From Gammaproteobacteria bacterium (GTDB lineage: Bacteria > Pseudomonadota > Gammaproteobacteria > Steroidobacterales > Steroidobacteraceae), in contig CANIOW010000002.1 in assembly GCA_947469285.1 (NCBI GenBank), positions 96,964-160,963 on the forward strand: 64,000 bases of DNA, read 5' to 3'. This document shows, piece after piece, positions 7,335 through 16,187 of this stretch. Under the pieces are notes generated by a model, which worked only from the letters and a program-made list of their open reading frames with translations, was not told the origin of the DNA and did no database searches. Position numbers and translations under genes: made by a program. The number at the start of each line of letters is the position of its first letter. Position 1 is the first letter of the stretch.

Positions 7335-8845
7335 GCCAGAAACAACCGCGCCGCTGCGTTGCTGGTTTCCTCGGCATAATTAAAACCGAGCTCTGCCAGA
7401 TGCTGCGCAAACGTGTTCGCCGATGCCGGTGGCACCTGAATACCCGCCAGCACCCGACCGTGGTCAGAGCCATGATTACGATAGTGAAACAGGCTGATGT
7501 TCCACTCCGTGCCAATCGCTTCGAGGAAACGCATCAGCGCACCGGGCCGCTCTGGGAAATCAAACCGATAGAGATGTTCATCGGTTAAGTCCGCCGCATG
7601 CCCACCGACCATGTAACGCACGTGGAGCTTGGCCAGCTCGTTGTCGCTCATGTCGGTCACCGGAAACCCCGCCGCCGCAATCTCGGCCGACAACCGTGCT
7701 TTACCTGCCGCGCCATCAGCCACCGCCACGCCCACAAAAATACGCGCCTGCAGCGCGTCGGCATAGCGGTAGTTAAATTCCGTAACGCTGCGCGACCCGA
7801 GCAGACGACAGAACCGCAGGAAGCTGCCCGGCGACTCAGGGATTTCCACCGCGAACAGTGCTTCGCGCTGCGCGCCGAGCTCCGCCCGCTCGGCCACGTG
7901 GCGCAAGCGATCGAAATTCATGTTGGCGCCGCAGTTCAGCGTGACAAACGTTTTGCCTTGCACGCCCTCGCGCGCCACGTATTTTTTTACCGCGGCCACT
8001 GCCAGCGCACCGGCAGGCTCGGCAATAGCACGGGTATCCTCAAAGATGTCCTGAATGGCGGCACAAGTCTCGTCCGTGGTGATGAGCAAAATTTCATCCA
8101 CCACCAACTGCGCGATGCGGAAAGTCTCCGCGCCCACGGTACGCACCGCCACACCATCGTGAAACAGACCAACCCGCGGCAAGGTCACGCGCTGCCCGGC
8201 CTCGAGTGACATTTTCATGCTGGCCGCATCGACTGGCTCGACGCCGATAATGCGGATGGCTGGATACAGGCGCTTGAGATAGGCACCAATGCCGGCGATC
8301 AGACCACCACCGCCGATGGGGATAAACACGGCGTCGATGTCTGGCCCATGCTGCCGCAGCAGCTCCATGGCGATGGTGCCCTGGCCGGCGATGACCTCCG
8401 GATCGTCAAACGGATGCACGAAGGTCATGCCACGTTCTGCCGCAAGAAGCACGGCATGCGCATGCGCGCCATCGAAATCATCGCCGTGCAGCACCACCTC
8501 GCCGCCCCGTGCGCGAACCGCCTCAACCTTGATCAGCGGCGTCGTCAGTGGCATGCAGATGACGGCGGGAATGCCGCGGTGGCTGGCAGCCAGCGCCACA
8601 CCCTGCGCATGGTTGCCGGCCGAGGCACAGATCACGCCACGCTGCGCTTCCGCGTCGGACAGCTGCGCGATCTTGTTATAAGCCCCTCGGATCTTGAACG
8701 AGAACACCGGCTGGAGGTCTTCGCGCTTGAACAGCACCGTGTTACCCAGGCGCTGCGACAGCCGCGGAGCCCGCTCTAAAGGGGACTCGATCGCCACGTC
8801 ATAGACGCGGGCCTTGAGGATACGTTCGAGGTAGGTTTGCAGCAT
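7331..8845 (-). CDS. ilvA: Threonine ammonia-lyase, biosynthetic
   Basis: The enzyme converts threonine to 2-oxobutyrate and ammonia, the first committed step of isoleucine synthesis. The 504-residue protein has the PLP-binding lysine in VFSFKIRGAYN (Lys51), the glycine-rich PLP-phosphate loop IPIGGGGLIAG, and two ACT-like regulatory domains in the last 180 residues, as in E. coli IlvA. I chose the ATG at 8845 because MLQTYLERILKARVYDVA matches family N-termini; an in-frame ATG 23 codons upstream is less likely. Feedback inhibition by isoleucine is expected from the C-terminal domains. Three further genes follow with overlaps. Confidence 0.95.
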   Translation of the reverse strand: MLQTYLERILKARVYDVAIESPLERAPRLSQRLGNTVLFKREDLQPVFSFKIRGAYNKIAQLSDAEAQRGVICASAGNHAQGVALAASHRGIPAVICMPLTTPLIKVEAVRARGGEVVLHGDDFDGAHAHAVLLAAERGMTFVHPFDDPEVIAGQGTIAMELLRQHGPDIDAVFIPIGGGGLIAGIGAYLKRLYPAIRIIGVEPVDAASMKMSLEAGQRVTLPRVGLFHDGVAVRTVGAETFRIAQLVVDEILLITTDETCAAIQDIFEDTRAIAEPAGALAVAAVKKYVAREGVQGKTFVTLNCGANMNFDRLRHVAERAELGAQREALFAVEIPESPGSFLRFCRLLGSRSVTEFNYRYADALQARIFVGVAVADGAAGKARLSAEIAAAGFPVTDMSDNELAKLHVRYMVGGHAADLTDEHLYRFDFPERPGALMRFLEAIGTEWNISLFHYRNHGSDHGRVLAGIQVPPASANTFAQHLAELGFNYAEETSNAAARLFLA

Positions 8846-8907
8846 AGGGCGACATCTTAAGCTGTCCGCGGGCCAACAGCTTGCCTGACCCACCGCAGCG
8901 CACTTCC

Positions 8908-10116
8908 ATGGCACTATGGGCCATGCGCACGGTCTATTTGCTCGCCCTCGCCCAAGCCCTTGCTGCCTGCGGCATCATGAGCGTGGTCCTGCTGGGAGGC
9001 ATTCTGGGCGCCACGATGGCCCCCACCCCCGGGCTCGCCACCTTAGCCCCGACCCTCGCCATCGTTGGTCTGGCCATCGCCACCATCCCGGCGGCACTGG
9101 CCATGCAGCGCTGGGGACGCAAGCCCGTCATGATCGGTGCCGCCCTGTTCGCGAGTCTGGCCTCACTGCTGGCCGGCTGGGGCGTAGCGCACGGGGAGTT
9201 TGCGCTGCTGTGCCTCGGTTGCTGTGGTGTCGGTATGCACAATGCCATCGTGCAGCAGTACCGCTTTGCAGCCACCGAATGGGTACCGCCCGAAGCCGCA
9301 GGTCGCGCCGTCTCAACCATCATGCTCGGCACCCTGGCCGCCGTCTTCCTCAGCCGTCAGGCGGCACTGTGGTCGGAACATTGGTGGCCCGGCCATCCGC
9401 ACGCCGGCTCATTTCTCTCGCTGGCCTTGCTGTTCTTGGCCACGGCCAGCTTGCTGCTGTGGTTGCCGAGTCAGGCGCCGGCACACGCCGCAGTGGCAGC
9501 AGACACCAGTCCGTTACGCTCGCTGCGCGAACTGACCGCACAGCCAGCGCTACGCGTGGCAGTGGCCGGATCCATCGTCGCCTGGGTGGTGATGAGCTTC
9601 ATCATGACGGCCACCCCGGTGAGCATGCACAACGTTGACGGCCACGATTTCGCCGCCACCACCAACGTCATCCAGTTCCACCTGCTCGCGATGTTTATTC
9701 CAGCGTTGTTCGGTGGCTGGGTTCTCGCACAACTGGGAATACGGCGGATGATGCTCGGCGGCAGCGCCGCCATGGCCTTGTGCATTGCCATTGCCACCGT
9801 CGGCGGCCATGACGTCTTGCACTACACCTGGGCGCTGGTGCTATTGGGCATTGGCTGGAACTGGCTGTTCGTGGCCAGCACGGCCTTGCTGACCACCACC
9901 TACCGGCCTGCCGAGCGCTTTCGCGTGCAGGCCCTGAACGAATTCATCACCTTTGGGGCACAAGCCGCCTCCTCGTTGTTTGCGGGGGCGGCCTTGTTCA
10001 GCTATGGCTGGCAGTGGTTGAACTTACTGATGCTCCCACTGCTGGTGTTGATGGTGGGAGTGAGCTGGAGCATCCCGCTCAAGCCGGCCCATCGAGATGG
10101 GCACGCACCGCGCTAA
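8908..10116 (+). CDS. MFS transporter
   Basis: This protein of about 400 residues has 12 predicted membrane helices. It carries the MFS loop motif in altered form (MQRWGRKPVM between helices 2 and 3). The substrate is unknown. It is divergent from ilvA with only about 60 bp between. Neither candidate start (ATG 8908, or ATG 8923 giving MRTVYLLALAQ) has a clear ribosome-binding site. The 3' end overlaps the end of the convergent truncated hydrolase gene by 38 bp. Confidence 0.85.
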   Translation: MALWAMRTVYLLALAQALAACGIMSVVLLGGILGATMAPTPGLATLAPTLAIVGLAIATIPAALAMQRWGRKPVMIGAALFASLASLLAGWGVAHGEFALLCLGCCGVGMHNAIVQQYRFAATEWVPPEAAGRAVSTIMLGTLAAVFLSRQAALWSEHWWPGHPHAGSFLSLALLFLATASLLLWLPSQAPAHAAVAADTSPLRSLRELTAQPALRVAVAGSIVAWVVMSFIMTATPVSMHNVDGHDFAATTNVIQFHLLAMFIPALFGGWVLAQLGIRRMMLGGSAAMALCIAIATVGGHDVLHYTWALVLLGIGWNWLFVASTALLTTTYRPAERFRVQALNEFITFGAQAASSLFAGAALFSYGWQWLNLLMLPLLVLMVGVSWSIPLKPAHRDGHAPR

Positions 10117-10576
10117 CCGTCGCGTCGTTTTGCACCTCGACCACCCGCGCCACCAGCCCAACACGAGCGCTGGCGACACGCCGGGCCACCTCGCCGGCGG
10201 TCCCTACGGCCACCAGGTCGATAGCACGCAAACGCAGATCGGCACATAAATCCAGCACCGCGGCCGCAGCTACCGCGAACGCCGCCGCCTCCCCCGCCAC
10301 CCCATCGGGCCCATCCGATTCGCCATGCCCGGGGAAATCGGGTGCGTAAACGGAACGGTCCTGCCCCAATTCACGCAGCCAAGGCAACAGCGAAGCACTG
10401 TTCACGCTGGCGTCGTGCAGTACCACCACCGTGGCGCGCTCATCAAAACCGCCGCCAGCAGGAAACGCTGTGCGCACGTGCAACTGGCCATAACGGCAGT
10501 CAAAATAAGCGCGCCGCAGATTCGCGGGCCGCGACGTCGGGGTCGGCGTCGGTGTCAGGCGTTTTCCAGATACCAC
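10079..10576 (-). CDS. Truncated, probably inactive alpha/beta hydrolase
   Basis: This 165-residue protein matches only the N-terminal half of an alpha/beta hydrolase: TVVVLHDAS at the oxyanion strand and VYAPDFPGHGESDGP after it. At the nucleophile elbow the expected GxSxG is VGTAG, with threonine in place of serine. The protein stops about 28 residues later, so the acid and histidine are missing. It starts at GTG within the end of the glutamine-synthetase-like gene (22-bp overlap). Its own end overlaps the convergent MFS gene. It may be a decayed gene or a non-catalytic fragment that is still translated. Confidence 0.6.
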   Translation of the reverse strand: MVSGKRLTPTPTPTSRPANLRRAYFDCRYGQLHVRTAFPAGGGFDERATVVVLHDASVNSASLLPWLRELGQDRSVYAPDFPGHGESDGPDGVAGEAAAFAVAAAAVLDLCADLRLRAIDLVAVGTAGEVARRVASARVGLVARVVEVQNDATVSAVRAHLDGPA

Positions 10577-11916
10577 TCGTAATCCACCTCAGTAATGTGT
10601 GCATTGAATTTTTCGCATTCCTGCCGCTTGACCGCCAAGAACAACTCGAAAAACGCCGGCGTGAGTGCCTCACGCAGAAACGCTGACGCCGCAGCCGCCT
10701 CTAATGCCAACGGCCAGTGCGTTGGCAACCGCGCCGCTGGGGGCGTAGCGTAGCCGTTACCGGTGGTGGGCGGTCCTGGATCCAGCTGCCGCTCCAGTCC
10801 GTAGCGGATGCCCTCCAACACCACCGCCATCGCCAGATAGGGGTTGGCGTCGGCACCGCAGGGCCGGTGTTCCACATGGCGACTGGCGGGCGGGCCTGCC
10901 GGTATCCGCAGACTCACCGAGCGGTTATTCACCCCCCAAGCAGGCGCAATCGGCGCATAGCTGTTCTGGCGAAAACGCCGAAACGAATTGGCATGGGGCG
11001 CAAACACCGCCGTGCTTTCAATCATGGTGGCTTGCAGGCCTGCAATGGCCTGACGTAGCAGCGGCGTCCCCGCTGGGTCCTCCGCCGCGAACACATTCTC
11101 GCCGGCGCGGTTCTGCAGACTCACGTGGAGATGCAAGCCACAACCCGCCAAGGCAGCAAACGGTTTGGCCATGAAAGCACCCACCCGACCATGCCGCAGC
11201 GCCACACCCTTCACCAGGCGCTTGAACAGCACCGCCTCATCGGCAGCGCGCAAGGCATCCGGACGATGTCGCAAGGTGATTTCGAACTGGCCTGGCGCGT
11301 ACTCGCTCATCAGTGTCTGTACCGGCAGACCCATGCTGCGCGCGCCCGCATAGAGATCATCCAACAACGGTGCCATACCATCAAGCTTGCCAAGGCTATA
11401 GGCGTCGATACGCGTTGCCGGTTGTCCGCCGAGCACAGCGCTGGCCGGCTTCACGCCATGGCCCTCGCGCTCCAGCAGGTAGAACTCCAGTTCCGCCGCC
11501 ACCACCGGTGTGTAACCCAAGGCCTCAAGGCGCGCGACGGCGCGCGCCAGCACATGGCGTGGGTCGGCGGTGGACGGCGCGCCGGCCAGCTCATGCTGGG
11601 TGACCAGCACCTGTGCCGTCGGCCGCGTCAGCCAGGGAGCGAGACACAGCGACCCGGCCACTGGCCACACTTTCTTATCCGCATCACCCACACTCCACAC
11701 CAGCCCGGTGTCTTCCACATCCTCGCCCGTGACGTCGAGCCCCAAAATGGAGCCCGCCACGTGGCGGCCGTCGGCAAACAACGGCTCCAGCTCTTCACGG
11801 GCCAGCGTTTTGCCGCGTCCCACGCCGTTCATATCCGTGATCACCAGCTGCACCGCCTCCAGCGCCGGATGTGCGGCGAGAAACTGGCGTGCTTCGGCAC
11901 TGCGATTGAGAGTCAT
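10555..11916 (-). CDS. Glutamine-synthetase family ligase (PuuA-like)
   Basis: This 453-residue protein has the GS catalytic signatures: TDMNGVGRGK in the N-terminal beta-grasp domain, AAELEFYLLE for metal binding, GLHLHVS with the ATP-site histidine, and NRSVSLRIP in the substrate loop. Length and motifs fit the gamma-glutamyl-amine ligase branch (PuuA) rather than assimilatory GlnA. The likely reaction joins glutamate to an amine using ATP. It is coupled by ATGA to a class III aminotransferase and faces a GlxA/AraC regulator, which points to amine or polyamine breakdown. Confidence 0.85.
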   Translation of the reverse strand: MTLNRSAEARQFLAAHPALEAVQLVITDMNGVGRGKTLAREELEPLFADGRHVAGSILGLDVTGEDVEDTGLVWSVGDADKKVWPVAGSLCLAPWLTRPTAQVLVTQHELAGAPSTADPRHVLARAVARLEALGYTPVVAAELEFYLLEREGHGVKPASAVLGGQPATRIDAYSLGKLDGMAPLLDDLYAGARSMGLPVQTLMSEYAPGQFEITLRHRPDALRAADEAVLFKRLVKGVALRHGRVGAFMAKPFAALAGCGLHLHVSLQNRAGENVFAAEDPAGTPLLRQAIAGLQATMIESTAVFAPHANSFRRFRQNSYAPIAPAWGVNNRSVSLRIPAGPPASRHVEHRPCGADANPYLAMAVVLEGIRYGLERQLDPGPPTTGNGYATPPAARLPTHWPLALEAAAASAFLREALTPAFFELFLAVKRQECEKFNAHITEVDYEWYLENA

Positions 11917-13322
11917 GCAAGCGTTCCTGACTGCAGCACTGCCACTGCTTCACGCCACAGTGCCAGCAAATGCCGCACCTGTGTCAAGGTCGTGGCCGGC
12001 GAGACCAGCAGCATCAGGTGAAAGGGCGTAATGAGCGCTCCCCGGTTCAGCAGATACAGCCGCAGCACATCCCCCAACGCGCCGTAATGTGCCGCCAGGC
12101 TTTCCGCGCCGTTACGCGGCGGCACAGGCGAAAACCCCACTTCCAGCCGCATACCGACCCGCGACACCTGCCAGGGCAAGCCCGTGTCGGCGATGAGCGC
12201 CGTGAGCCCCTCCGCCAGCACCACAGCCAAGGCTTCCATGTGGAGATAGGCTTGCGGCGTCATCACCTCCGCCAAGTTCGCGCGCAGCGCCGCCATGGCC
12301 ATGGCGTTGGCCGACAGCGTGGTCCCCATGCCGGAGTGCCCCGCCGCCTTACTGCGCTGAACCTCTTCAATCCCGACCCGCATGGCATCGGTAAAGCCAT
12401 ACACCGCGCAGGGAAAACCGCCGGCCACCGCTTTGCCCAACACAAAGAAGTCGGGTTCCAGACCGTGCCGGGCGGTATAGCCACCAAGGCCGCTGCTGAT
12501 CGTGTGGGTCTCGTCGATCACCAGCAACGTGCCATAGCGCCGGGTCAGCTCACGCAGCGCGCAGTGAAACCCCGCCTCGGGCAAGACCATGCCGCAATTG
12601 GTCATCACCGGCTCGGCGAGCACACAGGCGTATTCCCCAGTCGCCAGCGCCGCTTCCAACGCCAGCAGGTCATTGAAAGGCACGCAGCCGCTGTGCAAGG
12701 CCAGATCCGCCGCCTGACCGACGAGCCCGGGGCGGTTAGTCACCCGTGGCACCGCCGCATACCCCGCAGCGCCCTCCACCGCTGGCGGCACCAACGTCAC
12801 CATCGCCTCATCGACCTGGCCGTGATAGCACTGGTCGAACACCAGCACCCGCTGCCGTCCCGTCAGTGCCCGCGTCCAGCGCAGGACACTGCGGTTGGCG
12901 TCGCTGGCCGTCAGCGTCACCTGCCACCAGGGCAGACCAAAGCGCTGCGCCAGCAACGCGCCCACCTCGGCAGTGATCGCACTGGGCAGCAGGGTGGTCA
13001 GGCCAGCAGCCGCCTGCGCCTGCAGCGCCGCCACCACCGGCGGTGGCGAGTGGCCAAACATCGCCCCGGTGTCACCCAGACAGAAATCGGCATAGTCGTG
13101 GCCGTCGACGTCGGTCAGCGTTGCACCGCTGGCGCGGGCAACATGCAGCGGCTGGGGCGTACCCCAGTCCTGCATCCAGTGCATCGGCACGCCGCCCAGC
13201 CAATGCTCCCGCCCCGCCGCGGCCAGCGCCACGCTGCGCGGGTGCTGCTGCAGATACCGTTGCTGCTCGAGCCGCCATAGTCGGTGAATCGACTCCCGCT
13301 CCACACCGGCACGCAAACTCAT
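11913..13322 (-). CDS. Class III aminotransferase (PLP-dependent)
   Basis: This 469-residue protein shows PLP fold type I features: GDTGAMFGHSPPPV near the start, FDQCYHGQVDE, LVIDETHT with the PLP aspartate, and the Schiff-base lysine in FFVLGKAVAGGFP. It resembles glutamate-1-semialdehyde aminotransferase relatives that act on amines or amino acids. The ATG at 13322 is preceded by GGGAGA at good spacing, so I prefer it to upstream in-frame starts. It is the first gene of the operon with the PuuA-like ligase and lies opposite the GlxA-type regulator. Together they may transaminate and glutamylate an amine carbon source. Confidence 0.88.
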   Translation of the reverse strand: MSLRAGVERESIHRLWRLEQQRYLQQHPRSVALAAAGREHWLGGVPMHWMQDWGTPQPLHVARASGATLTDVDGHDYADFCLGDTGAMFGHSPPPVVAALQAQAAAGLTTLLPSAITAEVGALLAQRFGLPWWQVTLTASDANRSVLRWTRALTGRQRVLVFDQCYHGQVDEAMVTLVPPAVEGAAGYAAVPRVTNRPGLVGQAADLALHSGCVPFNDLLALEAALATGEYACVLAEPVMTNCGMVLPEAGFHCALRELTRRYGTLLVIDETHTISSGLGGYTARHGLEPDFFVLGKAVAGGFPCAVYGFTDAMRVGIEEVQRSKAAGHSGMGTTLSANAMAMAALRANLAEVMTPQAYLHMEALAVVLAEGLTALIADTGLPWQVSRVGMRLEVGFSPVPPRNGAESLAAHYGALGDVLRLYLLNRGALITPFHLMLLVSPATTLTQVRHLLALWREAVAVLQSGTLA

Positions 13323-13614
13323 CGAACGTCTCCCGGGCGCGAACCTGAGCGCGACCATAGGGGCAAGATACCGCAAGCCATGGTGGTCGCGGGCCGCCGC
13401 TGAGTTCGTCGGGGTAACCCGTAAATCCACTGCGGGGAAGGCCCAGTGCCGATAAGGGCTTTTACCGACTTCCGGTCCTATACAAAAGTCGCCAATATGT
13501 AAATGTTAGTCGTTAACACGATAATACCCGCGAAATAACATGCAAAAATAAGGTCTATTACGGTCGGCGACCGACAAATAAAGCTAGAGGGGGGGTAGAG
13601 CGATAGCTCCGATC
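13323..13614. promoter_or_regulatory. Divergent intergenic region with a candidate operator
   Basis: These 292 bp separate the aminotransferase operon from the GlxA-type regulator. The right half is AT-rich compared with its surroundings and probably holds both promoters. A 13-base palindrome (arms CGGTCG and CGACCG around one base) at 13561-13573 lies 41 bp before the regulator start and is a candidate operator. I see no RNA gene or ORF here. Confidence 0.5.
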
Positions 13615-14580
13615 ATGCCCATTAAAGTAGTCTTTCTACTACTGCCGCAGTTTTCCATGATGGCCTTTGCCGCGGCCCTAGAGCCACTGCGAGCTGCGAA
13701 TCGGCTGGGTAACCGGACACTCTACGAATGGACGCTCGCCTCCGCAGACGGCGAGCCGGTCAAAGACAGCAACGGCATCTCCCTCAACGTCCAGTCCGCG
13801 CTCTCCTCGGTGCAAACACCACAGCTGCTGCTGGTCTGTGCCGGACTAGATCCCTTGAGCATCACGCGCAGCCATCCGCAACTGCGCACGCAAGTGCAGC
13901 ATCTGGCCAGCCATGGCTGCCGGGTCGGTGGGATCAGCAGTGGCGCCTTCCTGCTGGCCGAGGCAGGCCTGCTCGACGGGCGTCGGTGTACCGTCCACTG
14001 GGAATACACCGGCTTATTCGCGGCACGCTATCCACACACCCAGCTGGTCCCAGACTTGTTCGTGGCCGATGGCAATATACTCACCTGCTCCGGTGGCACC
14101 GCGGCGCTGGAACTGATGCTGCAGTTAATTCACGAACACGGCGGCCAGGCGCTGGCCAGCAAGGTCGCCGAGCACCTGATTCATCCACGTCTGCATAAAA
14201 CCGTGAGCCTGCCAAATATCGACCCGGCTCCAGGGCGAGCGGTTACCCACCCCAAGCTCAGCAAAATTATCCGGCAAATGGAAAGCGCTCTCGCCGAGCC
14301 ACTGGCTCCGCCAACGATCGCCACCGAAGCGGGCCTGTCGACACGACAAGTGGAGCGACTGTTCCAGCGCCATCTCCATCAGTCGCCCGGCGCCTTCTAT
14401 CTCGCACTACGCCTGCGTCATGCCAGGCAATTGCTCCGCAACACCGCCTTGTCGATCCACGCCATCGCTGCCGACTGTGGCTTCAACTCGACTTCGCATT
14501 TCTGTCACAGCTACCGCCGACATTACGGCCACAGCCCCACCATGGAACGCAAACAGTACGCGTCGCTCCAAATCAAGTAG
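13615..14580 (+). CDS. GlxA-family AraC-type transcriptional regulator
   Basis: This 321-residue regulator has an N-terminal DJ-1/PfpI-like domain (about residues 1-170, with GGISSGAFLLAEAGLL at the elbow, serine where peptidases have cysteine). A C-terminal AraC/XylS helix-turn-helix pair follows (about 215-310, with IATEAGLSTRQVERLFQRHL and AADCGFNSTSHFCHSYRRHYG). Members of this family (GbdR, CdhR, ArgR of Pseudomonas) activate breakdown of betaine, carnitine or arginine. Facing the aminotransferase/PuuA-like operon, it is the obvious candidate activator. The 3' end overlaps folD by 8 bp. Confidence 0.9.
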   Translation: MPIKVVFLLLPQFSMMAFAAALEPLRAANRLGNRTLYEWTLASADGEPVKDSNGISLNVQSALSSVQTPQLLLVCAGLDPLSITRSHPQLRTQVQHLASHGCRVGGISSGAFLLAEAGLLDGRRCTVHWEYTGLFAARYPHTQLVPDLFVADGNILTCSGGTAALELMLQLIHEHGGQALASKVAEHLIHPRLHKTVSLPNIDPAPGRAVTHPKLSKIIRQMESALAEPLAPPTIATEAGLSTRQVERLFQRHLHQSPGAFYLALRLRHARQLLRNTALSIHAIAADCGFNSTSHFCHSYRRHYGHSPTMERKQYASLQIK

Positions 14581-15448
14581 CGTCGACGACCTGCAACCCG
14601 AGCGCGCGTTCCGCGGAGACGATGGTGTTGTGCAGCAACATAGTCACGGTCATGGGCCCAACACCCCCGGGCACCGGCGTGATGTAGGACGCCTTCTGGC
14701 GCACGCCTTCGAAGTCGACATCGCCAATGATGCGGCCATCAGGCAAGCGATTAATGCCCACATCAATGACCACCGCACCGGTTTTCACCATTTGCGGCAG
14801 GATGAGTCCCGGCACGCCGGCCGCTACCACCAAGATGTCAGCAAGAATGGTGAACTGCGCCAGATCACGCGTCATCCTGTGGCAAATACATACCGTGGCA
14901 TCCTGCTGCATGAGCATCAGCGCCGTGGGCTTGCCGACGATATTGCTGGCGCCGACCACCACCACATTGCGTCCAGCGACTGGAATATTCTCCGACTCGA
15001 GCAGTTTCTGCACGCCATAGGGAGTACACGGCGAAAATACCGTACTGCCGGTGACCAGACCGCCAACGTTATAGAGATGAAAACCGTCCACGTCTTTGTC
15101 CACTGAAATCCGCTCCAGCACCGGCGGAATACGGATGTGTGCCGGCAACGGCAACTGGATAAGAATGCCGTCGATGGCCGGGTCTGCGTTCAGCGCGTCG
15201 ATCCGCTGGAGTAGATCAGCCTCACTGGTGTCGAGCGGCAGCTCCATAAAAGTGGAGTCGATACCGACATCACGGCAGGCCTTGATCTTGTTCCGCACAT
15301 AGATGCGCGAGGCAGGACTGTCACCCACCAGAATGACGGCCAGGCCCGGGGCGCGCCCTTGAGTGCGCACCATGGATTCAACCCGCAGGGCGTAACCCTT
15401 GCGCAAAGTTTGGGAGACGGCGCGGCCGTCGATGATCTTGGCAGTCAT
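14573..15448 (-). CDS. folD: Methylenetetrahydrofolate dehydrogenase / cyclohydrolase
   Basis: This bifunctional enzyme oxidises 5,10-methylene-THF with NADP and hydrolyses the product to 10-formyl-THF. The 291-residue length is normal. Visible motifs are YVRNKIKAC with the active-site lysine, GILIQLPLP, DVDGFH, VVGASNIVGKP for the dinucleotide site, and the C-terminal signature PVPGGVGPMT. The start ATG at 15448 has no clear Shine-Dalgarno sequence. The gene converges on the GlxA regulator with an 8-bp overlap. Confidence 0.96.
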   Translation of the reverse strand: MTAKIIDGRAVSQTLRKGYALRVESMVRTQGRAPGLAVILVGDSPASRIYVRNKIKACRDVGIDSTFMELPLDTSEADLLQRIDALNADPAIDGILIQLPLPAHIRIPPVLERISVDKDVDGFHLYNVGGLVTGSTVFSPCTPYGVQKLLESENIPVAGRNVVVVGASNIVGKPTALMLMQQDATVCICHRMTRDLAQFTILADILVVAAGVPGLILPQMVKTGAVVIDVGINRLPDGRIIGDVDFEGVRQKASYITPVPGGVGPMTVTMLLHNTIVSAERALGLQVVDAT

Positions 15449-15553
15449 ATTGAGGGGACGCCGTCACAGTGGAGAAGCCGGACAGGGTGGAACGCCGGCA
15501 GGCAATTTTACCATCCCCACCGCGGTGACGCAGTACGCGCCACCCGCACCACG

Positions 15554-15748
15554 TTAGGTATCGAACCAGCGCCGCCAGAACAGACCGAACACCGCAATGA
15601 CCACCAGCGCGACCGCGATGATCTCCCACGGCCAGCGACGCTTGCGGCTGGCACCGGCCTCCAGCGCCCGCACGTCCTCGCCGCGTGCCGCGCGCAGAAC
15701 GATCACCAGTGCGGCGAAAGCCAGCAGGGCCAGGAATAATCTACCCAC
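15554..15748 (-). CDS. Small two-helix membrane protein
   Basis: This 64-residue protein has two hydrophobic segments, one at the N-terminus (LFLALLAFAALVIVL) and one near the C-terminus (IIAVALVVIAVFGLF), joined by a basic loop. It starts at GTG 3 bp after the stop of gloA and is probably co-transcribed with it. I recognise no family. The clean membrane pattern and tight spacing support a real gene. Confidence 0.5.
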   Translation of the reverse strand: MGRLFLALLAFAALVIVLRAARGEDVRALEAGASRKRRWPWEIIAVALVVIAVFGLFWRRWFDT

Positions 15749-15751
15749 GGC

Positions 15752-16177
15752 TCACCACACGCCCGTGTTGGGCATCGACAGCCAAGGCTCTTGCGGCGGC
15801 AGCGCAGCGCCTTGCTGCAGCAGCTCGATGGAAATGAGGTCTGGGCTGCGCACGAAGGCCATATGCCCATCGCGCGGTGGCCGGTTGATGAGCACCCCAC
15901 CCGCCTGCAGTCGAGCACAGAGCGCGTAGAGATTATCCACCTCGTACGCCAGATGCCCGAAGGCACGCCCGATGCCATAAGGCTCGGGCTGCGGGTCCCA
16001 GTTGTAAGTCAGTTCCACCTGCGCAGTGTCATTGCCAGGAGCTGCCAAGAACACCAGCGTGAACCGCCCGCCCGGATGCTCGGACCGCTTGAGTTCCACC
16101 AAACCCAGCAAGCGGCAGTAGAAGTCGAGCGAAGCCGCCAGGTCGGTCACCCGGACCATCGTGTGCAGGTAGTTCAC
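15752..16177 (-). CDS. gloA: Lactoylglutathione lyase (glyoxalase I)
   Basis: The enzyme isomerises the methylglyoxal-glutathione adduct to S-lactoylglutathione. Starting at the GTG at 16177 gives 141 residues beginning [10 protein letters not shown], which lines up with E. coli GloA (MRLLHTMLRV). All four metal ligands are in place: His5, Glu55 (QVELTYNW), His75 (GHLAYEV) and Glu118 (SIELLQ). The longer open frame upstream overlaps the neighbouring gene and was rejected. It follows another VOC protein by 10 bp and precedes a small membrane protein. Confidence 0.9.
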   Translation of the reverse strand: MNYLHTMVRVTDLAASLDFYCRLLGLVELKRSEHPGGRFTLVFLAAPGNDTAQVELTYNWDPQPEPYGIGRAFGHLAYEVDNLYALCARLQAGGVLINRPPRDGHMAFVRSPDLISIELLQQGAALPPQEPWLSMPNTGVW

Positions 16178-16187
16178 GGCTAGCGAC

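Noticed and set aside
11970..13280. A 436-codon plus-strand frame opposite the aminotransferase
   Set aside because: The composition is Arg/Gln/His-rich and the opposite strand encodes a complete PLP enzyme, so this is a codon-bias shadow.
15449..15553. Possible tRNA gene upstream of folD
   Set aside because: No T-loop GGTTCGA-type sequence, no acceptor-stem pairing and no CCA-compatible end were found on either strand.
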